The position numbers and the translations under genes were made by a program. From Serratia fonticola (GTDB taxonomy: Bacteria; Pseudomonadota; Gammaproteobacteria; Enterobacterales; Enterobacteriaceae), in assembly GCF_001006005.1 (NCBI RefSeq), contig NZ_CP011254.1, positions 5,766,001 to 5,830,000 on the forward strand: 64,000 nucleotides of DNA, read 5' to 3'. This document shows positions 1 to 11,320 of the stretch, piece after piece. How positions within the stretch are numbered: position 1 is the first letter of the stretch; each line of letters begins with the position of its first letter. Below the pieces are notes generated by a model. It was not told where the DNA came from. It was given only the letters and a program-made list of their open reading frames with translations, and searched no databases.

Positions 1-83
1 CGTTTGGCGAAGGCGTGTAGGCCAATCATCCAAAGGCTGCGCACCTGGGTGCCGAAACCAACCACTAACTCTTTCAATGTCAT
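1..83 (-). CDS. nuoI: NADH-quinone oxidoreductase subunit I (NuoI), N-terminal fragment
   Basis: Only the first 27 or so codons lie in the window; the gene runs off the left edge. The reverse strand from 83 reads MTLKELVVGFGTQ and then LHAFAKR, nearly identical to the start of E. coli NuoI as I recall it. NuoI carries two [4Fe-4S] clusters in the peripheral arm of complex I, but the cysteine motifs lie outside this window. It follows nuoH by 14 bases and belongs to the same minus-strand operon. Confidence 0.93.
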   Translation of the reverse strand, partial: MTLKELVVGFGTQVRSLWMIGLHAFAK

Positions 84-97
84 GGTTTATTCACCCC

Positions 98-1075
98 TTA
101 TTGAGCGTTGTACAAAATGACCGCGGCGGTTGCCAGCAGGTTCAGCAGCGTCAACGGCAGGCAAATTTTCCAGCCGAAAGACATCACCTGGTCATAACGC
201 GGACGCGGCAACGAAGCACGGATCAGAATGAACATCACCATGAAGAAGGCCGTTTTCAGTGCGAACCAGATGAATGGCGGCAGGAATGGACCCTGCCAAC
301 CGCCGAAGAACAACGTCACAATCAGGGCGGACACGGTCACGATACCGATGTATTCCCCCACGAAGAACAGACCGAATTTCATGCCGGAATATTCAATGTG
401 GTAACCGTCGGCCAGTTCCTGCTCGGCTTCCGGCTGGTCAAATGGGTGGCGGTGACATACCGCCACACCGGCAATCGCAAAGGTAATGAAACCAAAGAAT
501 TGCGGAATGACGTTCCAGATGTGCGCCTGTGATTCAACAATCGCCTGCATGTTGAACGAGTCGGCTTGCGCCACCACGCCCAGCACGGACAGGCCGAGGA
601 ACACTTCGTAGCTCAGGGTTTGTGCCGAAGCACGCATCGCCCCTAACAGCGAGTATTTGTTGTTACTGGACCAACCGGCAAACAGCACGGCATACACCGC
701 CAGGCCAGCCATCATCAGGAAGAACAGAATACCGATGTTGAGATCGGCCACCGACCAGGTCGGGCTGACCGGCACGATGGCAAAGGCCAACAGCAGCGAG
801 GTAAACGCGATCACCGGGGCCAGCGTAAAGATCATGCGGTCGGCAAAGGTCGGAACCCAGTCTTCTTTGAAGAACATTTTGATCATGTCGGCGACCAGCT
901 GCAGCGAGCCGCCCCAGCCGACACGGTTTGGCCCGTAACGGTTCTGGAACAGGCCCAGCAGACGGCGTTCGCCGAAGCTCATAAACGCCCCGCAGGTGAC
1001 CACGACCAACAGGATCACCACCGCTTTCAACACGGCGATCAGGATGTCGATCACCTCAGGTGTCAACCAGCTCAT
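98..1075 (-). CDS. nuoH: NADH-quinone oxidoreductase subunit H (NuoH)
   Basis: This 325-residue polytopic protein is the membrane subunit that joins the peripheral arm of complex I to the proton-pumping arm and forms part of the quinone chamber. The sequence has about eight hydrophobic segments. It also has the family signature around residues 35-70, with [18 protein letters not shown] followed by [11 protein letters not shown], and the charged loop [10 protein letters not shown] near residues 215-225. Length matches the family (E. coli 325). Its ATG overlaps the nuoG stop by four bases (ATGA), so the two are translationally coupled in the nuoA-N operon. Confidence 0.97.
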   Translation of the reverse strand: MSWLTPEVIDILIAVLKAVVILLVVVTCGAFMSFGERRLLGLFQNRYGPNRVGWGGSLQLVADMIKMFFKEDWVPTFADRMIFTLAPVIAFTSLLLAFAIVPVSPTWSVADLNIGILFFLMMAGLAVYAVLFAGWSSNNKYSLLGAMRASAQTLSYEVFLGLSVLGVVAQADSFNMQAIVESQAHIWNVIPQFFGFITFAIAGVAVCHRHPFDQPEAEQELADGYHIEYSGMKFGLFFVGEYIGIVTVSALIVTLFFGGWQGPFLPPFIWFALKTAFFMVMFILIRASLPRPRYDQVMSFGWKICLPLTLLNLLATAAVILYNAQ

Positions 1076-3807
1076 AGTGCCGCCTCCCGCAGATTTTCAA
1101 CCTTCGCACCCACCAGTACCGGCGGGATCCCTGGCAAGCCGAGCGGCAAACCAACCTGGCCTTGGCTCAGGGTTTCACTCAGGCGTACCGGCAAACGCAG
1201 CGTTTGACCTGCACAGCTGAACTCGACCCAGGCACCGGCATTGACACCAAGCTGTGCGGCATCGGCAACGTTGATCATCACGTAGGCCTGAGGCATACGC
1301 TGCTGGATCACTGCGGAGCGCTGCGACATTTCGTCACTGCCAAACAGGTGGTAATACGGCGCAACACGCCAGCCTTCGGCTTTGAACGCCGTAGGGATAG
1401 CGGTGAAGTAACCGAGGTTGCCCTCCCCTGCTTCGATCAGGCGGATACCCGGATCGCCATGGCGCAGTTTGCCACCCACTTCAGCCTGGAATTTGTTCCA
1501 TGCCTGCGGTGAGTTCCAACCTGGTGCCCAGGCAAATGGGATCTGCTGACGGTCAGCCAGCGGGCTGTTGTTCCCTTCCATCGAGAAGGCGAACATGGTG
1601 TCTTTATCCTGCGGCTGGCGCGGTTCATGCACGCTGATATCGGCACGCATCGCGGTGCGGCCGCTGTAGCGGTGCGGTGAACGGGCCAGTTTCTGACCAC
1701 GGATGCGGAAGGTCGCATCTGGGGCAGCTTCGACAATACCTTGCAACTGCGGCAATGCGCTCACGCAGGCGGCAATCACGTCATCGAGCTGGGTCCAGTC
1801 AACCTGGCGGCTGGTGTAGGTGGAGTGCAGCGAGTGCATCCAACGCCAGCTTTCCAACATCACGCTGTAGATATTTTTCTTGGCATCATCGTAATAAGCC
1901 GGGTCGTAGACCTGGAAGAAGCGCTGTGCGCGGCCTTCCTGGCTGACCAAGGTCCCATCGCTCTCTGCAAAACTGGCCGCAGACAGGATCAGGTTGGCTT
2001 TATCCATGATGGAGGTGCGCTGGTGATCGGCAACGATCAGGTTGCTGACCTTGGCCAATGCGGCATCCACTTTGGCTGCCGGGGCGTGACGATAAAGATC
2101 GTTCTCCATCACGATGGCGGTATCAGCAGAACCACTTTCCAGTTGCACCAGTGCCTCGTCCAGCGAGCCACCACCAATCATCGCCAGACCCATGCTGTTG
2201 GCAGCGGCGGCAACGAAGGTGATGCCAACATCGGCACCGCGACCTTTCAACGCCTTGGCAATGTTGGCCGCAGCTTCAATGATAGCTGTGCTACCCGCAT
2301 TGCTGCCGGTGATGATCAAGGGTTTCTGCGCACCGGCCAGGGCCTGTACGATCACGTCAATTTTCTTGTTCAGGTCTTCGGCCAGATCGGTCACCGCCGG
2401 TGCTGACTCATCCAGCGCGTGGGCGATGGCGAAGCCTAAACGGGCTTGCTCATCCACCGGCGCACGGTAGTTCCAGGCGGCGATGTCGTCCAAACGAGTG
2501 TTATCAACGTTAGTGACGAACAGCGGGTGTTTGGCGTGCTGGCCGATGGTTTGCACCGCCGCGATCTGCCAATCGGCAACGCGGTGTGCCGCAGCCATCG
2601 CGCGGGCTTTACCTTTCACTGCCTGACGCACCGACAGCGCGATACGAGCGCCGGTTTGGGTCAGATCTTCACCCAGTACCAACACCGCGTCGTAGCTTTC
2701 GATTTCACGCAGGTTAGGCGTATAAACGCCGCTGTTTTTCAACACGTTGAGCATCAGGTTCAGGCGCTGTTGTTCAGCCTGATTGATGCCGGTATAGAAG
2801 TTCTCGGCGCCGACCAGTTCACGCAACGCAAAGTTGCTTTCCAGGCTGGCACGCGGTGAACCGATACCGATGGTTTTGTTGGCCTGACGCAGAATATCTG
2901 CCGCACCCTGCATCGCCTGCTCGGCGTTCAGGGTGATCCAGTCGTTGCCACGCAGTTGCTGAGGCTGACGAGGGCGATCTTTCTGGTTCACATAGCCATA
3001 ACCAAAGCGGCCGCGGTCACACAGGAAATAGTGGTTTACGCTGCCGTTGTAACGGTTCTCGATACGACGCAGTTCGCCATAGCGCTCACCCGGGCTGGTG
3101 TTACAGCCGATGCTGCACTGCTGGCAGATGCTCGGGGCAAACTGCATGTCCCACTTACGGTTGTAACGCTCGGAGTGGGTTTTGTCGGTGAATACGCCGG
3201 TTGGGCACACTTCTACCAGGTTACCGGAGAACTCGCTTTCCAGCGTGCCGCTTTCCGGACGACCGAAATAGACGTTGTCGTGCGCGCCGTACACCCCGAA
3301 ATCGGTGCCATCCGCGTAGTCTTTGTAGTAACGCACACAACGGTAACAGGCGATGCAGCGGTTCATCTCGTGCGAGATAAATGGCCCCAGCTCCTGGTTG
3401 TTGTGGGTGCGCTTACTGAAGCGATATTTACGGAAGCTGTGGCCGGTCATTACTGTCATATCCTGCAGGTGACAGTTACCGCCCTCTTCACATACCGGAC
3501 AGTCGTGCGGGTGGTTGGTCATCAACCACTCGACCACGCTCTCACGGAACTGTTTGGCTTCTGCGTCATCGATGGAAATAAAGGTTCCATCGGATGCCGG
3601 TGTCATACAGGACATCACCAAACGGCCACGCGTATCGTCCGCGTTTTGGTATTGCTTTACCGCACATTGGCGGCAAGCGCCGACGCTTCCAAGCGCCGGA
3701 TGCCAGCAAAAGTAAGGAATATCGAGGCCGAGGGAGAGACACGCCTGCAACAGGTTGTCGGCTCCATCTACGTCGTATTCTTTGCCGTCTACATGAATCG
3801 TAGCCAT
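1072..3807 (-). CDS. nuoG: NADH-quinone oxidoreductase subunit G (NuoG)
   Basis: NuoG is the largest peripheral-arm subunit of complex I and relays electrons from NuoEF toward NuoI. I chose the ATG at 3807 because [11 protein letters not shown] is the known NuoG N-terminus; upstream in-frame ATGs at 3816 and 3855 are less likely. The product is 911 residues, close to E. coli NuoG. Residues 1-75 form a ferredoxin domain with C34, C45, C48 and C67 for a [2Fe-2S] cluster. The motif CIACYRC near residues 150-156 and the motif CQQCSIGC near 228-235 bind [4Fe-4S] clusters; the latter is the extra N7 cluster typical of enterobacteria. The rest is a molybdopterin-oxidoreductase-like domain. A 99-base gap separates it from nuoF. 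Confidence 0.97.
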   Translation of the reverse strand: MATIHVDGKEYDVDGADNLLQACLSLGLDIPYFCWHPALGSVGACRQCAVKQYQNADDTRGRLVMSCMTPASDGTFISIDDAEAKQFRESVVEWLMTNHPHDCPVCEEGGNCHLQDMTVMTGHSFRKYRFSKRTHNNQELGPFISHEMNRCIACYRCVRYYKDYADGTDFGVYGAHDNVYFGRPESGTLESEFSGNLVEVCPTGVFTDKTHSERYNRKWDMQFAPSICQQCSIGCNTSPGERYGELRRIENRYNGSVNHYFLCDRGRFGYGYVNQKDRPRQPQQLRGNDWITLNAEQAMQGAADILRQANKTIGIGSPRASLESNFALRELVGAENFYTGINQAEQQRLNLMLNVLKNSGVYTPNLREIESYDAVLVLGEDLTQTGARIALSVRQAVKGKARAMAAAHRVADWQIAAVQTIGQHAKHPLFVTNVDNTRLDDIAAWNYRAPVDEQARLGFAIAHALDESAPAVTDLAEDLNKKIDVIVQALAGAQKPLIITGSNAGSTAIIEAAANIAKALKGRGADVGITFVAAAANSMGLAMIGGGSLDEALVQLESGSADTAIVMENDLYRHAPAAKVDAALAKVSNLIVADHQRTSIMDKANLILSAASFAESDGTLVSQEGRAQRFFQVYDPAYYDDAKKNIYSVMLESWRWMHSLHSTYTSRQVDWTQLDDVIAACVSALPQLQGIVEAAPDATFRIRGQKLARSPHRYSGRTAMRADISVHEPRQPQDKDTMFAFSMEGNNSPLADRQQIPFAWAPGWNSPQAWNKFQAEVGGKLRHGDPGIRLIEAGEGNLGYFTAIPTAFKAEGWRVAPYYHLFGSDEMSQRSAVIQQRMPQAYVMINVADAAQLGVNAGAWVEFSCAGQTLRLPVRLSETLSQGQVGLPLGLPGIPPVLVGAKVENLREAAL

Positions 3808-3906
3808 AGTCAGCATGCTTCCAAGTGGCCTGCCCATAAGGCAGGCGTTAATCAAAAATTCTGGCCGTGTTTCGGGGCGCGCTCACCGCACCCAGGCAAA
3901 GCGGGA

Positions 3907-5259
3907 TTACCAGCGTTGCTTCAACAAGTTGTTTGGCTGAATGCCGCCAACCGCCTGAAGATTGCCCAAGTACTGTGGGGAAATCCCAGCTTCAAACTCT
4001 TCACGGAAATATTTAATCGCGCTTTGCAGTGGCTCTACGGCACCTGGCGCATGGGCGCAGAAGGTTTTACCTGGGCCAAGGGAGCGGCACAGCTGCTCGA
4101 GGGTTTCGATATCCCCCGGCTGGCCTTCGCCTCTTTCCAAAGCACGCAGGATCTTCACGCTCCACGGCAAGCCGTCACGGCACGGTGTACACCAGCCACA
4201 GGACTCACGGGCAAAGAACTCTTCCAGGTTACGCACCAGGGGAACCATGCCGATTTCGTGATCCACCGCCATCGCCAGCGCCGTACCTAAACGGCTGCCC
4301 GCTTTACCGATGCTTTCGAAATCCATTGGCAGATCCAGGTGATCGGCGGTCAGGAAGTCGGTACCCGCCCCGCCCGGCTGCCAGGCTTTAAATTTCAGGC
4401 CATCGCGCATGCCACCGGCGTAATCTTCCAGAATTTCACGCGCGGTAGTCCCAAACGGCAGCTCCCAGACGCCTGGGTTTTTCACCCGGCCAGAGAAGCC
4501 CATCAGTTTGGTACCGGCGTCGTTACTCTTACCGGCGGAGATCCCTTTGTACCAGTCCACGCCATGCTCGAGGATGGCAGGCACGTTACACAGGGTCTCG
4601 ACGTTGTTCACGCAGGTCGGTTTGCCCCATACGCCCACGGAAGCTGGGAATGGCGGCTTGGAGCGCGGGTTGGCGCGGCGGCCTTCCAGCGAGTTGATCA
4701 GCGCCGTTTCTTCACCACAGATGTAGCGGCCAGCGCCGGTGTGGACGAACAGCTCGAAGTCAAAGCCGCTGCCCATGATATTTTTGCCCAGCAGGCCTGC
4801 TTCGGTAGCTTCCGCAATCGCACGGCGCAGATGCACTGCGGCCTCGACGTATTCGCCACGCAGGAAGATGTAACCCCGGTAGGCTTTCAGCGCGAATGCC
4901 GAAATCAGCATGCCTTCCACCAACAGGTGTGGCAGTTGCTCCATCAGCAGACGGTCTTTATAGGTGCCCGGCTCCATTTCATCGGCGTTACACAGCAGGT
5001 AACGGATGTTCATGGATTCGTCTTTCGGCATCAGGCTCCACTTCAAACCGGTGGAGAAACCTGCACCACCACGGCCTTTCAGCCCGGCATCTTTCACCAG
5101 GGTGACGATGTCGTCGGCGGCCATGCCTTTCAGCGCTTTTTCCGCGCCCTGGTAACCGTTCTTGCTGCGATATTCATCCAGCCATACCGGCTGTTGGTCA
5201 TCGCGCAGGCGCCAGGTCAGCGGATGCATTTCGGCAGTACGTTTGATATCAATCATCAT
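3907..5259 (-). CDS. nuoF: NADH-quinone oxidoreductase subunit F, NADH- and FMN-binding (NuoF)
   Basis: NuoF is the 450-residue (E. coli 445) flavoprotein where NADH is oxidised. The glycine-rich motif KGRGGAGF (about residues 61-68) and [13 protein letters not shown] (about 174-186) build the FMN/NADH pocket. [12 protein letters not shown] and a later FCAH supply the cysteines of the N3 [4Fe-4S] cluster. The gene starts with ATGATG; the first ATG overlaps the nuoE stop as ATGA, so either ATG keeps coupling with nuoE. It lies in the minus-strand nuo operon, 99 bases before nuoG. Confidence 0.97.
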   Translation of the reverse strand: MMIDIKRTAEMHPLTWRLRDDQQPVWLDEYRSKNGYQGAEKALKGMAADDIVTLVKDAGLKGRGGAGFSTGLKWSLMPKDESMNIRYLLCNADEMEPGTYKDRLLMEQLPHLLVEGMLISAFALKAYRGYIFLRGEYVEAAVHLRRAIAEATEAGLLGKNIMGSGFDFELFVHTGAGRYICGEETALINSLEGRRANPRSKPPFPASVGVWGKPTCVNNVETLCNVPAILEHGVDWYKGISAGKSNDAGTKLMGFSGRVKNPGVWELPFGTTAREILEDYAGGMRDGLKFKAWQPGGAGTDFLTADHLDLPMDFESIGKAGSRLGTALAMAVDHEIGMVPLVRNLEEFFARESCGWCTPCRDGLPWSVKILRALERGEGQPGDIETLEQLCRSLGPGKTFCAHAPGAVEPLQSAIKYFREEFEAGISPQYLGNLQAVGGIQPNNLLKQRW

Positions 5260-5807
5260 TTATACCGCTCCAACAGTTCGACCGCGTTCTCTGGCGTCAG
5301 GTGAGCATGAGTATCTTCATCGATCATCATGTTCGGACCTTTGTCGCAGTTACCCAGGCAGCAGGTCGGCAGCAGGGTGAAACGACCATCGAAGGTAGTC
5401 TGGCCCGGCTTGATGTTGAGTTTCTTTTCCAGCGCGGCCTGAATGCCCTGGTAGCCGTTGATGTGACAAACCACGCTGTCACAGTAACGGATCACGTGGC
5501 GTCCTACTGGCTGGCGGAAAATCTGGCTGTAGAACGTGGCCACGCCTTCTACGTCGCTGGCTGGGATGCCCAGCACTTCAGCGATGGCATAAATCGCCCC
5601 ATCAGGAACCCAGCCACGCTGCTTCTGCACGATCTTCAGTGCTTCAATGGAGGCGGCGCGTGGATCCTCGTAATGGTGCTTTTCGTGCTCGATCGCATCA
5701 CGTTCTTCCGCGCTCAGCACAAATGCATCAGCGCCGCTCTGGGGAGCGGCTGCATTGGTGGCCTCAAGCGCATCGTGACTCACGTGAGTGTCTTTAAGAT
5801 CATGCAT
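5256..5807 (-). CDS. nuoE: NADH-quinone oxidoreductase subunit E (NuoE)
   Basis: NuoE is a thioredoxin-fold [2Fe-2S] protein that pairs with NuoF in the NADH dehydrogenase module. The cluster cysteines are visible as CDSVVC near residues 108-113 and [10 protein letters not shown] near 148-157. The protein has 183 residues against 166 in E. coli. The extra length is an alanine- and acid-rich N-terminal tail before the conserved EERDAIEHE segment, so a later start cannot be excluded, although no internal ATG lies between. It follows nuoCD by two bases and overlaps nuoF by four. Confidence 0.96.
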   Translation of the reverse strand: MHDLKDTHVSHDALEATNAAAPQSGADAFVLSAEERDAIEHEKHHYEDPRAASIEALKIVQKQRGWVPDGAIYAIAEVLGIPASDVEGVATFYSQIFRQPVGRHVIRYCDSVVCHINGYQGIQAALEKKLNIKPGQTTFDGRFTLLPTCCLGNCDKGPNMMIDEDTHAHLTPENAVELLERYK

Positions 5808-5809
5808 AG

Positions 5810-7630
5810 TTAGCGGTCCACATCTGACATTACAAAATCGATACTACCCAGATAGACGATCAGGTCAGAGACCAGGCTGCCACGGATCACCGCAGGGATT
5901 TGCTGCAGGTGAGCATAGCTTGGCGTACGGATCCTGGTGCGATAGCTCATGGTGCTGCCGTCGCTGGTCAGGTAGTAGCTGTTGATCCCTTTCGTGGCTT
6001 CAACCATCTGGAATGATTCGTTGGCTGGCATCACCGGGCCCCAGGAAACCTGCAGGAAGTGGGTGATCAGCGTTTCAATATGTTGCAGCGTGCGCTCTTT
6101 CGGCGGCGGCGTGGTCAGCGGATGATCGGCCTTGAACGGGCCTTCCGGCATGTTGTTCAGGCACTGCTCCAGAATACGCAGGCTCTGGCGCAGCTCTTCC
6201 ACTTTCAACATCACGCGGGTATAGCAGTCGCTGTTGCCGTCGCCGACCGGAACTTCGAAATCGAAGTTTTCATAGCCGGAGTATGGACGCCATTTACGCA
6301 CGTCAAACTCAACGCCAGTAGCGCGCAGGCCAGCACCGGTCACACCCCATTCCAACGCTTCTTTGGCGTTGTAAGAAGCCACGCCGACAGAACGCCCTTT
6401 CAGAACGGAGTTATGCAGTGCCGCTTTCACATAGGAATCGAGGCGCTTCGGCATCCAGTCCAGGAAGTCACGCAGCAGGCGATCCCAGCCACGTGGCAGG
6501 TCGTGCGCCACGCCACCAATACGGAACCAGGCCGGGTGCATACGGAAGCCGGTAATCGCTTCAACGACATCATAAACTTTCTGACGGTCGGTAAAGGCAA
6601 AGAACACCGGGGTCATGGCGCCCACGTCCTGGATAAAGGTACTGATGTACAGCAGGTGGCTGTTGATGCGGAACAGCTCAGACAGCATGACGCGGATGGT
6701 GTTGACACGATCCGGCACCACGATCCCGGCCAGTTTTTCCACCGCCAGTACGTAAGGCATTTCGTTTACACAGCCGCCAAGGTATTCGATACGGTCGGTA
6801 TACGGGATAAAGCTGTGCCAGGACTGGCGTTCGCCCATCTTCTCTGCGCCACGGTGGTGGTAACCCACGTCCGGCACACAGTCGACGATGTCTTCACCGT
6901 CCAGCTGCAGAATGATACGGAATGCACCGTGTGAAGACGGGTGGTTCGGGCCGAGGTTAAGGAACATGAAGTCCTCGTTCTCGGTGCCGCGCTTCATGCC
7001 CCACTCTTCCGGCTTGAATTTCAGCGACTCCATCTCCAGATCTTCTTTCTGTTTGGTCAACACAAAGGGATCGAATTCGGTGGCGCGCGCCGGGTAGTCT
7101 TTACGCAGTGGATGGCCTTCCCAACTCTGCGGCATCATGATGCGCGTCAGGTGCGGGTGGCCGTCGAAGGTAATACCGAACATTTCCCAGGTTTCGCGCT
7201 CATACCAGTTGGCATTCGGGAAAATCTTGGTCACTGTGGGCACGTGCAGGTCTTTTTCAGACAGCGCCACTTTCAGCATGATGTCGCGGTTACGTTCGAC
7301 AGAGATCAGATGGTAGAAAACAGAGAAATCCGCGGCAGGCAAGCCTTCACGGTGAGTACGAAGACGCTCGTCCATGCCATGCAGATCGAACAGCATGACG
7401 TACGGCTTCGGTTGTTTTCTTAAAAACGTCATTACTTCCAGCAGCTGCTCAACCTTGACCCATACCACGGGCATTCCGGTACGGGTAGGCTGAACAGTAA
7501 AGGCTTCCGGCCCAAAACGGTTGCGCAGTTCGCCGATCACCGGATCATTAAGATGATCGCTGGTTTCCCATATAGGCCGTGCAGGCGGGGCTTCGTGCGT
7601 CGTTAAATCTGTCATAATTTTTTTCACCAC
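5810..7630 (-). CDS. nuoC: Fused NADH-quinone oxidoreductase subunits C and D (NuoCD)
   Basis: This 606-residue protein joins the 30-kDa subunit (NuoC, about residues 1-195) to the 49-kDa subunit (NuoD, about 215-606), a fusion typical of enterobacteria. The NuoC part shows [10 protein letters not shown] and the GHPLRKDYP motif. The NuoD part shows [12 protein letters not shown] and HRGAEK, which form the quinone-binding face next to NuoB, and ends in the conserved FVMSDVDR. The start at 7630 gives [10 protein letters not shown]; an internal ATG at 7615 (MTDLT) is an alternative. It is the third gene of the operon. Confidence 0.97.
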   Translation of the reverse strand: MVKKIMTDLTTHEAPPARPIWETSDHLNDPVIGELRNRFGPEAFTVQPTRTGMPVVWVKVEQLLEVMTFLRKQPKPYVMLFDLHGMDERLRTHREGLPAADFSVFYHLISVERNRDIMLKVALSEKDLHVPTVTKIFPNANWYERETWEMFGITFDGHPHLTRIMMPQSWEGHPLRKDYPARATEFDPFVLTKQKEDLEMESLKFKPEEWGMKRGTENEDFMFLNLGPNHPSSHGAFRIILQLDGEDIVDCVPDVGYHHRGAEKMGERQSWHSFIPYTDRIEYLGGCVNEMPYVLAVEKLAGIVVPDRVNTIRVMLSELFRINSHLLYISTFIQDVGAMTPVFFAFTDRQKVYDVVEAITGFRMHPAWFRIGGVAHDLPRGWDRLLRDFLDWMPKRLDSYVKAALHNSVLKGRSVGVASYNAKEALEWGVTGAGLRATGVEFDVRKWRPYSGYENFDFEVPVGDGNSDCYTRVMLKVEELRQSLRILEQCLNNMPEGPFKADHPLTTPPPKERTLQHIETLITHFLQVSWGPVMPANESFQMVEATKGINSYYLTSDGSTMSYRTRIRTPSYAHLQQIPAVIRGSLVSDLIVYLGSIDFVMSDVDR

Positions 7631-7711
7631 ATTAAATGGCCATTTTTATTGCAAGCTTAACTATTCGTTGTTACCACAAAAAGGCAACGTAACTAGCCGA
7701 TTCCCGCAATT

Positions 7712-8386
7712 TTAAATCTCGTCAGGCGACCGAAGGTTGGTTACCGCAATACGCTCGGCGTGCTTACGTTCTTTTTCTGATGGCATATTGGCGCGGTACA
7801 CGCCCTGATCGCCAACGACCCACGACAGCGGGCGACGTTCTTTGCCAATGGATTCTTGCAGCAGCAGCAGTGCCTGCATGTAAGCTTCCGGGCGCGGTGG
7901 GCAGCCTGGGATATACACGTCGACCGGCAGGAATTTATCCACGCCCTGGACGACCGAGTAGATATCGTACATGCCGCCGGAGTTGGCGCAGGAGCCCATC
8001 GAGATCACCCATTTAGGTTCCAGCATTTGCTCGTACAAACGCTGAATGACCGGGGCCATCTTGGTAAAGCAGGTGCCGGCAACGACCATAAAGTCGGCCT
8101 GGCGTGGGGAGGCACGCAATACTTCCGCACCAAAACGCGCCACGTCGTGAACGGCGGTAAACGAGGTCACCATTTCCACATAACAGCACGAAAGGCCGAA
8201 GTTATACGGCCAAAGAGAGTTTTTACGCCCCCAGTTCACCATGTCATGCAAAGCATGTTCGAGTTTACCCATGTAAACCGTACGGTGAACCTGCTGCTCA
8301 AGGGGATCGCCTACGATCTCCTGTTTTTGCAGGGGATAACGGTCGTTCTCACCGTTCGGGTCTATGCGGGTGAGCGTATAGTCCAT
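7712..8386 (-). CDS. nuoB: NADH-quinone oxidoreductase subunit B (NuoB)
   Basis: NuoB carries the N2 [4Fe-4S] cluster that hands electrons to quinone. Its four ligands are seen: the adjacent cysteines in GLSCCYVEM (C67, C68), C133 in [12 protein letters not shown] and C162 in PGCPPRPE. The 224-residue length fits the family. It starts 15 bases after nuoA stops and is followed by an 81-base gap before nuoC. Confidence 0.97.
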   Translation of the reverse strand: MDYTLTRIDPNGENDRYPLQKQEIVGDPLEQQVHRTVYMGKLEHALHDMVNWGRKNSLWPYNFGLSCCYVEMVTSFTAVHDVARFGAEVLRASPRQADFMVVAGTCFTKMAPVIQRLYEQMLEPKWVISMGSCANSGGMYDIYSVVQGVDKFLPVDVYIPGCPPRPEAYMQALLLLQESIGKERRPLSWVVGDQGVYRANMPSEKERKHAERIAVTNLRSPDEI

Positions 8387-8401
8387 CTTAATGCCTCGCT
8401 G

Positions 8402-8842
8402 TTACTGCGGATGACTGTTGCTAGCGTTCTTGATGATAGTTGGCTTACTCAAACGCTTGGAGCGCGTCGGAGTCCAATCCAATGCGCCGATACGCACCAG
8501 ATAAACCAAACCAGCCAATAACACCAAAATGAAAATGGCGGCTTCGATAAAGCCTACCCAACCGCTCTCACGAATCGAGACCGACCAGGCGTACAGGTAT
8601 AAGGCTTCAACATCGAAAATGACGAAGAACATGGCCACCAGGTAGAACTTGGCGGACAGACGCAAACGCGCCGTACCGACCGAGTCGACCCCGGATTCAT
8701 AAGGGGTGTTTTTGGCGCGAGCCTGGGCTCTCCCACCCAAGAAGAACGCACCCAGCAGCATGAAGCCGCAGAGCCCGATAGCCATGATAAGAAATACGGC
8801 GAACGCCCAGTGATGAGCGATGACTTCAATGGTTGTTGACAT
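8402..8842 (-). CDS. nuoA: NADH-quinone oxidoreductase subunit A (NuoA)
   Basis: NuoA is a small three-helix membrane subunit at the junction of complex I. The 146-residue product has three hydrophobic stretches (about 15-37, 67-87 and 97-117). It also has the conserved loop with [20 protein letters not shown] and [14 protein letters not shown], whose acidic residues line the quinone/proton path. It is the first gene of the nuo operon and sits behind a long leader region. Confidence 0.96.
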   Translation of the reverse strand: MSTTIEVIAHHWAFAVFLIMAIGLCGFMLLGAFFLGGRAQARAKNTPYESGVDSVGTARLRLSAKFYLVAMFFVIFDVEALYLYAWSVSIRESGWVGFIEAAIFILVLLAGLVYLVRIGALDWTPTRSKRLSKPTIIKNASNSHPQ

Positions 8843-9481
8843 ACTCTATGCTTACTCATCAAAAGTGGCGTCGATCGTTCTGCTCTTGTAACTGGCAGTT
8901 AGTGCACCACATCGATTTAAGGGAAGGATAAATAACCACACAAACAAGCTGCTTTTACAGAGAGTTAGGCAGTGTTTTACTGTGGGCTTTTTACTCCTTT
9001 CTATAACCTTCTGTCAACTTTGACAAAAGTATCTACACACTAATTTACATACGAAGCATTTAATTAACATATGATGCGCTTGGCTTAGGCTAAATCGTGT
9101 CAGTTGATTGCTCAACGGAAACAGATAGATATAACCGCACAGGCACATTTCACTTTTACTATACCATTCTCTCAGGAATTCCCTGTTGTTCCACTCACTA
9201 CCTAGGGGTATTTTTTTGATCCAGGACACGTTTCAGGCAGAAATCCTCAAAAAAAGTGTGGCAGTTTAACAATTTTTGTCAATTTCAGGTAAAAAAACGT
9301 CAGCGTAAAATAGCAAAATAACCCTATCAACTCCAGGTATTTACTCGTTGTTATCACTGCATAAAAAACGAGCAACCCGAAGATATGAGGGTTTCACCTA
9401 CTAGAAGTCATGCAGAAATACTCATTTAGCATCGAATTTACCTTCAACCGGCCAAAATGCTTGATTCCCTTGTTTTGAGGT
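8843..9481 (-). promoter_or_regulatory. nuo operon upstream region
   Basis: About 640 bases separate nuoA from the lrhA terminator and contain no convincing gene. The stretch is AT-rich, as expected for the long regulated nuo promoter region known in E. coli, where ArcA, NarL, FNR and Fis act. I could not place individual promoter elements or factor sites with confidence. One reading frame of 71 codons at 9014-9229 has no recognisable features and is taken as chance. Confidence 0.5.
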
Positions 9482-9510
9482 AAAAAAAACCTCCGCCGTG
9501 GCAGAGGTTT
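9482..9510 (-). terminator. Rho-independent terminator of lrhA
   Basis: On the minus strand the arms AAACCTC (9504-9510) and GAGGTTT (9487-9493) form a stem, extended by GCC/GGC pairs, followed by a run of T residues. It begins 34 bases after the lrhA stop codon. Confidence 0.85.
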
Positions 9511-9544
9511 GTAACTTTCAATACGACTAGCTTAGGGTAAAACT

Positions 9545-10483
9545 CTACTCTTCGCTATCCGCCACGCTGGAACCTTCATCGATCACCGAAGATTCGTCGC
9601 CACCGAAGTGGTAAATCTCACTGCCGTTTTGCACAGCACTGAAGATCGCCATGGCCAGTTCATTTTCGCACTTCATATCTTTGCACAGCGCATACTGCGT
9701 ATCAGGAAGATGCGGTAAACCTTCCGCAGCGCCCAGAACTCGCAGATCTGGGCTCATCATTTCGATTGGCCGCACGGTGATCCCCAAACCTGCCCGGCAC
9801 GCCGCGCGCACCGCAGAAAGCGTTGAGGCCACGTAGGCAATACGCCAAGGAATACCGGCAGCTTCAAGGTGCTTGATCGCCATCGCACGGAACGGACTTG
9901 GCTCATCCATTACCACCAGAGGGATCGGTTCCCCCGCCTGGTAATGGTAATCTGCCGAGCAGTACCACAGCGTTGGAGACGTACGCAGAATGATGTGCGG
10001 ATGCCCTTCGGTATCCACGGTGGTGATGGCCAGATCCACTTCGCCGTTCTTCAGCATGTCGATCATGAACGGGCTACGCTTCACCCGCACATCAATCGCC
10101 AGCTTGGGATAGACCGACGTCACGCGGTTTAGCAAGAAAGGCAAAATGGTATCGGCGGTATCATCAGAAGCACCGATAGTCAGGACACCCTTGATATTGT
10201 TGTACATCAAGGAGGCACAGGCTTCGTCGTTGAAGCGCAGGATTTTCCTGGCGTAGCCGAGAAGCTGGATACCGTGTTCGGTTAACAATTTATTGCGCCC
10301 ATGACGGGCGAACAATTCTTTGCCAACCAATTGCTCTAACCGCTGCATTTGTTGACTGACTGCGGACTGAGTACGACACACGGCAACGGCAGCCGCCGCA
10401 AACGTATTCAAATCAGCAACAGCAACAAAAGTTCTTAGCAGATCGAGGTCGAGATTAAGTATCGGACGATTTGCACTTGTCAT
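9545..10483 (-). CDS. lrhA: LysR-family regulator LrhA (HexS/PecT/HexA group)
   Basis: The 312-residue protein has an N-terminal winged helix-turn-helix (residues about 10-70, containing [20 protein letters not shown]) and a LysR effector domain (about 95-295). Its N-terminal 150 residues closely match E. coli LrhA as I recall it. LrhA represses flhDC, type 1 fimbriae and rpoS translation in E. coli. In Serratia marcescens the orthologue HexS represses prodigiosin and swarming. The acidic, serine-rich C-terminus (last 20 residues) is variable. It is transcribed toward nuo, has its own terminator and is preceded by a very long leader/promoter region. Confidence 0.93.
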   Translation of the reverse strand: MTSANRPILNLDLDLLRTFVAVADLNTFAAAAVAVCRTQSAVSQQMQRLEQLVGKELFARHGRNKLLTEHGIQLLGYARKILRFNDEACASLMYNNIKGVLTIGASDDTADTILPFLLNRVTSVYPKLAIDVRVKRSPFMIDMLKNGEVDLAITTVDTEGHPHIILRTSPTLWYCSADYHYQAGEPIPLVVMDEPSPFRAMAIKHLEAAGIPWRIAYVASTLSAVRAACRAGLGITVRPIEMMSPDLRVLGAAEGLPHLPDTQYALCKDMKCENELAMAIFSAVQNGSEIYHFGGDESSVIDEGSSVADSEE

Positions 10484-11320
10484 AGTGTTTTCTTCACTTT
10501 TTAAATTCTAATTTACAAACTACCCTGGTGTATTTCTAAGACGCAGCTGAAAAGGGCATGCGCCACTTATGACAGTACCCCACTCATTAGAAGAGGGCAA
10601 AAAAATTACTTATATTTCGTTATCTGCATCGCTTTTTATCCATGATCTATCGCAACGGCTTATTGATAGTGGTGAAAGTTACGACGAAAAGTGCTTACCC
10701 TTATAAGCATTGATAATCCTATGCGGGCAAAACCCCCCCTTTCCTCCCGGTTACCTCGATCCCTGGCCGCCAGAGACCATGACAGCATTGTTGTTTTCTG
10801 TACAAAATATTAACAACCTCCCCGTATATCGAAAGACACATCGATTAGGGATTTTAATAAATTCAAGCAGTAAGTCTTTTGATTATTAAAAGACCCTGAC
10901 CATTACTTAAATAAAATTTAAGTTAATTACTGAAGTGGACCTAATGTAATTCTACTTCAACTCAGTGTGGTATTGTCAGTGCAGACATGAAACCAGATTA
11001 ATCCCATATTACTATCTTTAAGCAGCTTTGGCGTTTTTCTGGCGCTTGGCACACGCATTTCTGCGGTTAACTGATAAAAACCCTTTACGTGACATGCACT
11101 TTCATCGGCATATAAACCTTAAAATAGCGACAATTTAAGATTTAAACACTAAAAACATGACCAATACAGACGGTTATTATCTTAAAAAGCGATTTTTGCC
11201 GATCGTTTTCACCAAAGCAGTGCATAACCCTTCAAAAGCCTGGCCTCCAGGAGTACATTGGACGGATTGCGGTGTTCCACGGTAGGAACGACCCTATCTT
11301 AGCAAAAGGCTCAACTTTCT
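10484..11320. promoter_or_regulatory. Divergent lrhA/alaA intergenic region
   Basis: This 837-base, AT-rich stretch lies between the divergent genes lrhA and alaA. A long lrhA leader is also known in E. coli. I see no reading frame with coding character and no strong hairpin followed by T residues. It presumably holds both promoters and possibly autoregulatory sites, but none could be assigned by eye. Confidence 0.45.

Noticed and set aside
2956..4290. 444-codon open frame on the plus strand
   Set aside because: It is antisense to nuoG and nuoF, which are certain. Long antisense frames are common in GC-rich conserved genes, and the translation has no recognisable domain.
4339..5304. 321-codon open frame on the plus strand
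   Set aside because: It lies wholly antisense to nuoF and into nuoE, and its His/Gln-rich composition is typical of a shadow frame.
9092..9115. FNR site in the nuo leader (GTTGATTGCTCAAC)
   Set aside because: The spacing between TTGA and TCAA is four bases, not the six of an FNR site, so it was not called.
9014..9229. 71-codon frame in the nuo leader
   Set aside because: No ribosome-binding site or recognisable domain; it lies in AT-rich promoter DNA.
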